A DNA stretch of 19,310 bases from CANNDT01 sp945876205. Lineage in GTDB: Bacteria; Acidobacteriota; Vicinamibacteria; Vicinamibacterales; UBA2999. Below the pieces are notes generated by a model that saw only the letters and a program-made list of their open reading frames with translations, made no database searches and was not told the origin of the DNA. Positions within the stretch are counted from its first letter, which is position 1; every line of letters begins with the position of its first letter. Positions 14,444-19,310 of this stretch are shown in pieces. The translations under genes were made by a program, and so were the position numbers. Where the stretch lies: assembly GCA_947503365.1 (NCBI GenBank), contig CANNDT010000085.1:1-19310 (forward strand), given 5' to 3'.

Positions 14444-15121
14444 ATGGAGATGATGCCGTATCAACCTCACCTCGACAGGTCGATGTCCGACCCCGGTCTC
14501 ACGCTGCCGCTGACGGGATGCGGCGCGCCGGAGGCTGAGAGCAATACCGACTGGCGACTGGGCCTGCCGGTACTGGACGGACAGGGACTGACCCTTCGCG
14601 AACTCGCGATCGAGGACGCACCCGCACTCTTCGCCGAACTGACGACGGAGGAAGTGGCGCGGTTTATTTCACCACCGCCGGCAAGTGTCGAGGGTTTCGA
14701 GAAGTTCATCCGATGGGCACACAAACAGCGCGCGGCCAGCCAGTATGCCTGCTTCGCGGTGGTGCCCGAAGGCCAGACCAAGGCCGTCGGCATGTTCCAG
14801 ATTCGGATGCTCGACACTGACCAGCACGTAGCCGAGTGGGGCTTTGCGCTCGGCTCGGATTACTGGGGCACGGGGCTCTTTGTGGCGGGAGCGCACCTGG
14901 CTCTCGCGTTTGCCTTCGGACCGATGGAGGTTGAGCGGCTCGAAGCGCGCTCGGCCACGCCGAACCTCCGGGGCAACGGAGCGCTGCGGAAGATCGGCGC
15001 CGTGCGCGAAGCGGTGCTATCCAAGTCGTTCGAACGACACGGCGAGCTGCTCGACCAGGCGCTGTGGACCATTCTGCGGGAGGACTGGAGGCGCATCAGG
15101 GGCGCCTTTGCGGTGAACTAA
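14444..15121 (+). CDS. GNAT-family N-acetyltransferase (second copy, RimJ/RimL type)
   Basis: The 225-residue protein carries a RimJ/RimL-like GNAT domain from about residue 46 (LTLRELAIEDAPALFAELTTEE). Its acetyl-CoA loop is LGSDYWGTGLFVAGAHLAL (136-154) and the C-terminal motif is RLEARSATPNLRGNGALRKIGAVRE (165-189). The first 45 residues are an extension without a recognisable domain. The start at 14444 is supported by AAGGGAGGG (14427-14435), eight bases upstream. The acceptor molecule is unknown. It lies 89 bp after the subtilase, with a 17-codon frame (14400-14453) overlapping its start. The gene ends at a strong hairpin that faces the convergent cytochrome gene. Confidence 0.88.
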   Translation: MEMMPYQPHLDRSMSDPGLTLPLTGCGAPEAESNTDWRLGLPVLDGQGLTLRELAIEDAPALFAELTTEEVARFISPPPASVEGFEKFIRWAHKQRAASQYACFAVVPEGQTKAVGMFQIRMLDTDQHVAEWGFALGSDYWGTGLFVAGAHLALAFAFGPMEVERLEARSATPNLRGNGALRKIGAVREAVLSKSFERHGELLDQALWTILREDWRRIRGAFAVN

Positions 15122-15139
15122 CGCAGCACTATCGATCAG

Positions 15140-15179
15140 CCGTTCGAGGTCGCCCCGTGTTGCGGGCGGCCTCGAGCGG
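15140..15179. terminator. Strong hairpin between convergent genes
   Basis: Arms 15140-15155 and 15164-15179 form 16 pairs, of which two are G-U wobbles on one strand, around an 8-nt loop. It lies 18 bp after the GNAT stop and 22 bp before the cytochrome stop, so it can serve both directions. No T-tract adjoins it on either strand, so termination may rely on stem strength or Rho. Confidence 0.55.
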
Positions 15180-15201
15180 TGTACCTCACCGACATCTCAG
15201 G

Positions 15202-15783
15202 CTATTGCGGCCACGTCGCTTCCGGATCCATGTTGAGCACCGACTGCACCTGCATCGTCGGCATCATCGGCCTCAGATACGGACGGCCGACGCTCTTGTG
15301 GCACGAGTAGCAGCTTTCGAGCATGGTCTTGTAGGTGGTGGCGAACTTGACGCTGTCTTTCGCGGCAATCGCCGCTTTGACATCGTTCAGGCTGCTGGTG
15401 TCGATGCCCTGAAAGATGCCTTCGATATTCACCTCTTCCTTCTCGGGCCCGGAAGACTTCATCGTCGGCGACTTCTTGATCAGCCACAGGATGTGGCCGC
15501 GCGTCTCGTTGAACTGGTACTGCGCGAGCGGCCAGTTCTTCGCCTGGGCCGCGTACCACAGGTTCGTCCAATGCCATTGCACATCCATCATGATGTGCGC
15601 GTTCGGCGGCACCAGCGACTTGAGACGCACGACGTCCGCTTCGAGCGCCTTCAGATCGACGGCGGCCGTGGCGGGTACGGCCGGTGCCGTGGGCTGCGCC
15701 CTCAACTCTATCGCCAGCAACGCGCCGACCGCGGCGCCGACCACGAGCAACAGCACCGACTGGAGAACAGATCGTTGTGTCAT
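15202..15783 (-). CDS. Membrane-anchored monoheme c-type cytochrome (cytochrome c-prime-like)
   Basis: The 193-residue protein begins with a single membrane segment or uncleaved signal (VLQSVLLLVVGAAVGALLAI, 6-25), so the body lies outside the cytoplasmic membrane. A single CxxCH heme site, CYSCH, is at 158-162 in a C-terminal helix (MLESCYSCHKSVGRPYLRP), the position typical for cytochrome c-prime. The rest is helical, with MMDVQWHWTNLWYAAQAKNW and LIKKSP. The axial ligand would be H162; no distal ligand is obvious. The function is electron transfer or gas binding, unknown here. The start is the ATG at 15783 with GAGGAG five bases upstream; a TTG frame to 15804 lacks such a site. A 15-bp palindrome lies 56-70 bp upstream of the start. 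Confidence 0.82.
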   Translation of the reverse strand: MTQRSVLQSVLLLVVGAAVGALLAIELRAQPTAPAVPATAAVDLKALEADVVRLKSLVPPNAHIMMDVQWHWTNLWYAAQAKNWPLAQYQFNETRGHILWLIKKSPTMKSSGPEKEEVNIEGIFQGIDTSSLNDVKAAIAAKDSVKFATTYKTMLESCYSCHKSVGRPYLRPMMPTMQVQSVLNMDPEATWPQ

Positions 15784-15838
15784 CGAGACTCCTCGCCCGG
15801 TCAACGGGCCGGCAAGAGTCTACAAGAGAGTGCCATCC

Positions 15839-15853
15839 TGAGAATTGTTCTCA
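15839..15853. promoter_or_regulatory. 15-bp palindrome, operator-like
   Basis: TGAGAATTGTTCTCA has six-base perfect arms around a 3-nt centre (TTG). It sits upstream of the cytochrome gene (56-70 bp before its ATG) and covers the stop codon of the DinB gene that ends at 15851. It could be bound by a dimeric regulator of the cytochrome promoter; no regulator is known. Confidence 0.3.
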
Positions 15854-16303
15854 CGATGATGAGGCGAGCGCGGTGTCGATGTGCGACAGATGATTCGCGT
15901 TGTGCGCCGCGACTTTATCGAACTCGTCCTTCAGCGTCCGCACGCCGGTCTGGCTGTGGACGAACGGGAGATGGCCTTTGCTTTCGTAGCACATTCGCGC
16001 CTGGTGAATGACACCCGCGCGGACCGCTTCGTAGATCCGCTTCGAATGATCCAGCGGTATCCGCGAATACTCGAGCCCCGCGGCCCAGAGGTCGGGGTCG
16101 AAGGCCCACACCACCGGCTTCGGCTCACTGATGACGCGGCGAATCCGGTCGTAGAGAACCGTCTCCGTATCCGCCAGGTGATGCAGGATGAACCTGACCG
16201 ACCACTTGCCGGGACCGTAGGTCCGCGCGAGCATGTCGTCGCCCAGGTCGAAATGCGCGAGCGTGCGCGCTCGCGTCGCTTCCAGCTTGTCGATGATGTC
16301 CAT
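15851..16303 (-). CDS. DinB-family protein (second copy)
   Basis: The 150-residue protein is a DinB_2-type four-helix bundle. WSVRFILHHLADTETVLYDRI (residues 35-55, with H41/H42) and KVAAHNANHLSHIDTAL (H134, H138, H141) supply the His metal site. It is clearly different in sequence from the first DinB at 10672-11154, so it is not a recent duplicate. Its ATG at 16303 lies 8 bp beyond the permease stop. A TAGAAT hexamer 5 nt upstream of the ATG contains the permease stop TAG, suggesting its own leaderless start. The reaction is unknown; some superfamily members are thiol transferases. The gene ends within the palindrome ahead of the cytochrome gene. Confidence 0.87.
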   Translation of the reverse strand: MDIIDKLEATRARTLAHFDLGDDMLARTYGPGKWSVRFILHHLADTETVLYDRIRRVISEPKPVVWAFDPDLWAAGLEYSRIPLDHSKRIYEAVRAGVIHQARMCYESKGHLPFVHSQTGVRTLKDEFDKVAAHNANHLSHIDTALASSS

Positions 16304-16311
16304 GCGACATT

Positions 16312-17460
16312 CTACGCCGCGCGTTTGTGGTGCTGGCGAATCGCCAATGTGAGGATGACCACGGCGGACCCGGCCAGGATCGACAGCGGATGCAGGATCT
16401 CGGTGAAGCCCGCGCCCTTCATCAGGATCGCTCTCGAAATCGTCACGAAATGCCGGACGGGATTGACCTCCGACACGGCGCGCACCCACGGCGCCATGCT
16501 GTCGATCGGCGTAAACAGTCCGCTCATCAGCAGGTAGATGTTGACGATGAAAAAGGTGACGAACATCGCCTGCTGCTGCGTCTCGACGATCGTCGAGACA
16601 AAGAGCCCGATGCCAAGCGCCACCACCAGGTAGATCGTGGCCACGCCGAAGAGCAGGGGAATGCTTCCCCGCATGGGAATATCGAAGACGAGCTTGCCGA
16701 CGATGAGGCCGAGCGTGAGCTCCAGCAGGCCGAGCACCCACAACGGCAGGAGCTTGGCGGTGATGAACTGGCCGCGGGTGATCGGCGTGACGTTCAATTG
16801 CTCGAGGGTGCCGTGCTCCTTCTCACGAGCGATATTCTGCGCCGAGAGCAGCGTGGCGATCATCGTGACCAGCGCCACGAGGATGCCGGGCACCATGTAG
16901 TACTGGTAGTTGAGTGTCGGGTTGTAGCGTCCGCGGAAGCGAACGTCGATGCGGGGCGCGCCGCGCATCGGCACGGCCAGGCCCGCCTTGGCCGCGACCA
17001 CGCCGGGCCTCAGCCGCGGCGTCAGCTCCGCCGCGTAATCGGCCAGCACCCGCGACGCGTACGCCTGGACGATGCCGGCCGCAGACCCTTTCTCGGCGTT
17101 GACCGAGAGCTCCACCGGCGCGATGCCGGTTCTCACCAGCGACGCCTCGAAGTCGTGCGGAATCGCGACGACCATCGTGACGGTGCCGGCCAGCAGCGCC
17201 TCGTTGGCCGCGTCGAGCGACGGCACCGTCGCGACGATCTCGAAGTGTCCCGACGCCGCGAGGTGGCTGATCGCGCCGCGCGACGTGCTCGTGCGGTCGA
17301 AATCGACGACGTAGATTGGCGTGTTGTGAATCTGGAACGTGGCCGCGTTCGACAGGATCAGCAACTGCACGATCGGCACCATCAGCACCTGCGCCACCAG
17401 CATCCGGTCGCGGAGGATATGCAGCACCTCGGCGTGGGCGAGGAAGAGGATGCGGCGCAT
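16312..17460 (-). CDS. ABC-2 type exporter permease (YbhR-like)
   Basis: The 382-residue protein has the ABC-2 membrane layout: one N-terminal segment (about 23-37), a large external domain (40-185) and five C-terminal segments from about 188 on, with the cytoplasmic loop AREKEHGTLEQLNVTP (211-226). That loop is the conserved coupling motif for the ATPase. The start is the ATG at 17460, two bases after the stop of the preceding permease (TAGCGATG); the frame to 17547 is only an upstream extension. It is the third gene of the ABC operon and its stop codon is shared with the -10-like element of the following DinB gene. The substrate is unknown; YbhFSR-type exporters move drugs or cations. Confidence 0.92.
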   Translation of the reverse strand: MRRILFLAHAEVLHILRDRMLVAQVLMVPIVQLLILSNAATFQIHNTPIYVVDFDRTSTSRGAISHLAASGHFEIVATVPSLDAANEALLAGTVTMVVAIPHDFEASLVRTGIAPVELSVNAEKGSAAGIVQAYASRVLADYAAELTPRLRPGVVAAKAGLAVPMRGAPRIDVRFRGRYNPTLNYQYYMVPGILVALVTMIATLLSAQNIAREKEHGTLEQLNVTPITRGQFITAKLLPLWVLGLLELTLGLIVGKLVFDIPMRGSIPLLFGVATIYLVVALGIGLFVSTIVETQQQAMFVTFFIVNIYLLMSGLFTPIDSMAPWVRAVSEVNPVRHFVTISRAILMKGAGFTEILHPLSILAGSAVVILTLAIRQHHKRAA

Positions 17461-17462
17461 CG

Positions 17463-18569
17463 CTACTCCAATCGCTCCTTGAACGACCGCACGCTGGCGG
17501 TCAGCAGCACCGCCGCCATCGCCGCCAGGATCAGCGTCTCGCCCCACAGGTAGTCGAGCCCTACGCCCTTGAGCATGATGCCCCTCGCGATCGCGACGAA
17601 CCAGCGCCCCGGCACGATGTTCGAAAACAGCCGCAGCGGCGCCGGCATGCTTTCAACCGGAAAGATGAAGCCGGAGAGCAGCACGTTCGGCAGCATCGTG
17701 ATCAGGAGCGCCGCCATCATCGCCACGCGCTGCGAGGACGTCCGAGCCGAGATCAAAATGCCGAGCGACAAGGAGACGAGGATGAAGAGCGCGGCCTCCG
17801 CGAGCAGCAGCACCAGACTGCCGCGCAGTGGCACCTGAAACACGAGACGCGCCTCGACGAGAATCAGGATGGTGGCCACGAATCCAAGCGCAAGATAGGG
17901 AGCGACCTTGCCGACGATCACTTGCCACGGGTGCAGCGGCGACACCAGCAGCGCCTCCATCGTCCCGGTCTCCTTCTCGCGCGTCAGCGAGATGGCGGTC
18001 ATCATCGAAGAGACGATCGTCAGCACGAAGGCCATCAAGCCCGGGACGAAGAGGTTCGAGCTTTCCCGCGTCGGATTGAAGCGCAGCCGCACGGTGGGGA
18101 CGATGGTGATGCGGCGCTCTCGTCTAGCGCCGAGCTCGCGCTGATAACCTTCGACCACCGCCTGGGCGTACGCCTGGAGAAGGCTGCCCGTATTGGGCTC
18201 GGTGGCATCGGTGACGATGAGGATCCGGGCCGGGTCACCGCGCGCGAGATCGCTGGCAAACCCGGGGGCAAAGACGAGAGCCTGTTGCGCTTCGCCGGTC
18301 TGGAACAGCCGGTCGAGGTCCGCGGTGCGAGAGACGACGGCCACGGTGCGGAAGACGCCGGCAGAGGCAAAGCGGTTGCGGAGCGCGATGGTCGCGTAGT
18401 CAGGCGCGGGATCGACGACCGCCAGGCGAACGTCGTTGACGTCGGTGCGGATGGCGAACCCGAAGAGGACGACCTGCACGACCGGCAGCGCCATCAGCAC
18501 GAAGACCGTGCGCCGATCCCGGAGGATGTGGAACGTTTCCTTGCGAAGCAGCCCTCTGAGCGCGCTCAT
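17463..18569 (-). CDS. ABC-2 type exporter permease (YbhS-like)
   Basis: The 368-residue protein has the same layout as its neighbour: TM1 at about 22-39, an external domain with DPAPDY and TDATEPNTGSLLQAYAQ (40-170), then membrane segments from 173 on. The loop TREKETGTMEALLVSP (196-211) is the ATPase-coupling motif. It differs enough from the next permease to form a heterodimer with it. Its ATG overlaps the stop of the ATPase gene by four bases (ATGA, 18566-18569), so the two are translated together. With one single-domain ATPase and two permeases, the complex would have a homodimer of the ATPase or use a partner outside the window. The substrate is unknown. Confidence 0.92.
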   Translation of the reverse strand: MSALRGLLRKETFHILRDRRTVFVLMALPVVQVVLFGFAIRTDVNDVRLAVVDPAPDYATIALRNRFASAGVFRTVAVVSRTADLDRLFQTGEAQQALVFAPGFASDLARGDPARILIVTDATEPNTGSLLQAYAQAVVEGYQRELGARRERRITIVPTVRLRFNPTRESSNLFVPGLMAFVLTIVSSMMTAISLTREKETGTMEALLVSPLHPWQVIVGKVAPYLALGFVATILILVEARLVFQVPLRGSLVLLLAEAALFILVSLSLGILISARTSSQRVAMMAALLITMLPNVLLSGFIFPVESMPAPLRLFSNIVPGRWFVAIARGIMLKGVGLDYLWGETLILAAMAAVLLTASVRSFKERLE

Positions 18570-19300
18570 GCTGCCCCCGGCCGCGCGAGCTTGACGAACA
18601 GCTCATCGATCGAGGCCACGCCGAACTGTTGCTTCAGCTCCGCCGGCGTGCCGATCGCGCCAATGCGCCCGGCCACCATGATCGAGATGCGGTCGCAGTA
18701 CTCCGCCTCGTCCATGTAGTGCGTCGTCACCAGGACGGTCGTGCCCGCGGCCGCAGCCTCGTAGATCAATTCCCAGAACTGGCGGCGGGTCACCGGATCG
18801 ACGCCGCTCGTCGGCTCATCGAGAAAGACGATGCGCGGCTCGTGGATGAGCGCGACCGAGAAGGCGAGCTTCTGCCGCCAGCCGAGCGGCAGGCTGCGCA
18901 CCTGATCGTCGGCGACCCTGCCGAGTCCCAGTCGCGTGAGGACGCGGTCGGTGCGCTCGCGAATCTGCTTCAGCGTGAGCCCGTAGATGCCGCCGTAGAG
19001 GCGGATGTTCTCGCGCGGCGTGAGGTCCTCATAGAGCGAGAACCGCTGGCTCATGTAGCCGATGTTGCGCTTGATCGCCTCGCTCTCCTTGTAGACGTCG
19101 TAGCCCGCGACGCGCGCCGTGCCGGCGCTCGGCTCGAGCAGGCCGATGAGCATCCGGATCGCGGTGGTCTTGCCCGCGCCGTTGGCCCCGAGAAAGCCGA
19201 AGACCTCGCCGGATGTCACGTCGAAGGAGATGTGATCGACGGCGGTGAAGCTGCCAAACGTGCGGGTCAGCTCCTTGACGTCTATCGCCTTGTCACTCAC
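18566..19300 (-). CDS. ABC transporter ATP-binding protein (YbhF/CcmA-like)
   Basis: The 244-residue protein is one ATP-binding domain with Walker A GANGAGKTT (38-46), Q-loop MSQRFSLYEDLT (83-94), Walker B IVFLDEPTSGVDP (157-169) and switch H194 (TTHYMDEAE). The signature loop is SLPLGWRQKL (136-145), altered from the usual LSGGQ; such forms are common in exporter ATPases of this branch. It powers the two downstream permeases. The start is GTG at 19300, within ten bases of the window end. In YbhGFSR-type operons a HlyD-like membrane fusion protein precedes this gene, so one may lie just outside. E. coli YbhF is a double-domain protein; this one is a single domain. Confidence 0.93.
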   Translation of the reverse strand: MSDKAIDVKELTRTFGSFTAVDHISFDVTSGEVFGFLGANGAGKTTAIRMLIGLLEPSAGTARVAGYDVYKESEAIKRNIGYMSQRFSLYEDLTPRENIRLYGGIYGLTLKQIRERTDRVLTRLGLGRVADDQVRSLPLGWRQKLAFSVALIHEPRIVFLDEPTSGVDPVTRRQFWELIYEAAAAGTTVLVTTHYMDEAEYCDRISIMVAGRIGAIGTPAELKQQFGVASIDELFVKLARPGAA

Positions 19301-19310
19301 GCGACACCCG

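Noticed and set aside
15851..16741. A 296-codon minus-strand frame that seems to fuse a permease end with DinB
   Set aside because: The upstream part is out of frame with the permease and has no motif. DinB starts cleanly at 16303.
16327..17553. Plus-strand frame of 408 codons opposite the ABC permease
   Set aside because: Composition is dominated by Arg, Asp, His and Gln with no domain. The opposite strand codes a clear ABC-2 permease.
1..19310. tRNA, rRNA, insertion sequence or prophage genes
   Set aside because: No tRNA cloverleaf, rRNA-like segment, transposase motif or phage protein was recognised on either strand.

Overview
The window is a strongly GC-rich stretch of bacterial chromosome with densely packed, ordinary-looking housekeeping and accessory genes. 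The gene mix suggests an Acidobacteriota member, possibly Vicinamibacteria-like: secreted M28 and S9 peptidases, an S8 protease with a WGEN-repeat tail, MarC, DinB and YciI proteins, and a membrane-anchored c-type cytochrome. This placement is an inference from gene content and base composition only. No rRNA, tRNA, CRISPR array, insertion sequence or prophage gene was seen.

Layout. (1) 1-4425, minus strand: an S9 peptidase, an M28 metallopeptidase, a YciI-like protein and a GNAT acetyltransferase cut by the window start, all close together and read leftward. (2) 4426-6018: a hairpin made of 8-nt repeats, then a molybdenum-cofactor-sulfurase-like PLP enzyme on the minus strand. This is divergent from a gamma-resorcylate-decarboxylase-like amidohydrolase on the plus strand (6026-6997), with only 7 bp between the predicted ATGs. 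(3) 7072-9135, plus strand: a secreted L,D-transpeptidase-like protein and an iron-type alcohol dehydrogenase that closely resembles mitochondrial hydroxyacid-oxoacid transhydrogenase. (4) 9138-11804, minus strand: alkB-like dioxygenase, DinB protein, small secreted peptide, methyltransferase and marC, a probable operon or series of overlapping units. (5) 11813-15121, plus strand: a TMEM175-type channel, a secreted subtilase ending in 16 WGEN repeats, and a second GNAT. (6) 15202-19300, minus strand: a monoheme cytochrome, a second DinB protein, and a three-gene ABC-2 exporter (ATPase and two permeases) whose upstream partner lies outside the window.

How the genes work together. The two exopeptidase-type enzymes at the left probably act in peptide scavenging. 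The ABC genes form one exporter of the YbhFSR type. The alkB and dinB genes are translationally coupled. The rest are loosely associated.

The most noticeable features beyond the genes are the perfect-phase 18-nt/6-residue repeat tail of the subtilase and a recurring start-site architecture. Several genes have a -10-like hexamer 5-7 nt before the start codon and no Shine-Dalgarno sequence, which suggests leaderless transcripts. At both tight divergent pairs the -10-like elements of the two strands overlap. In contrast, genes with real leaders here (the transpeptidase, cytochrome, small peptide and second GNAT) show good Shine-Dalgarno sequences.
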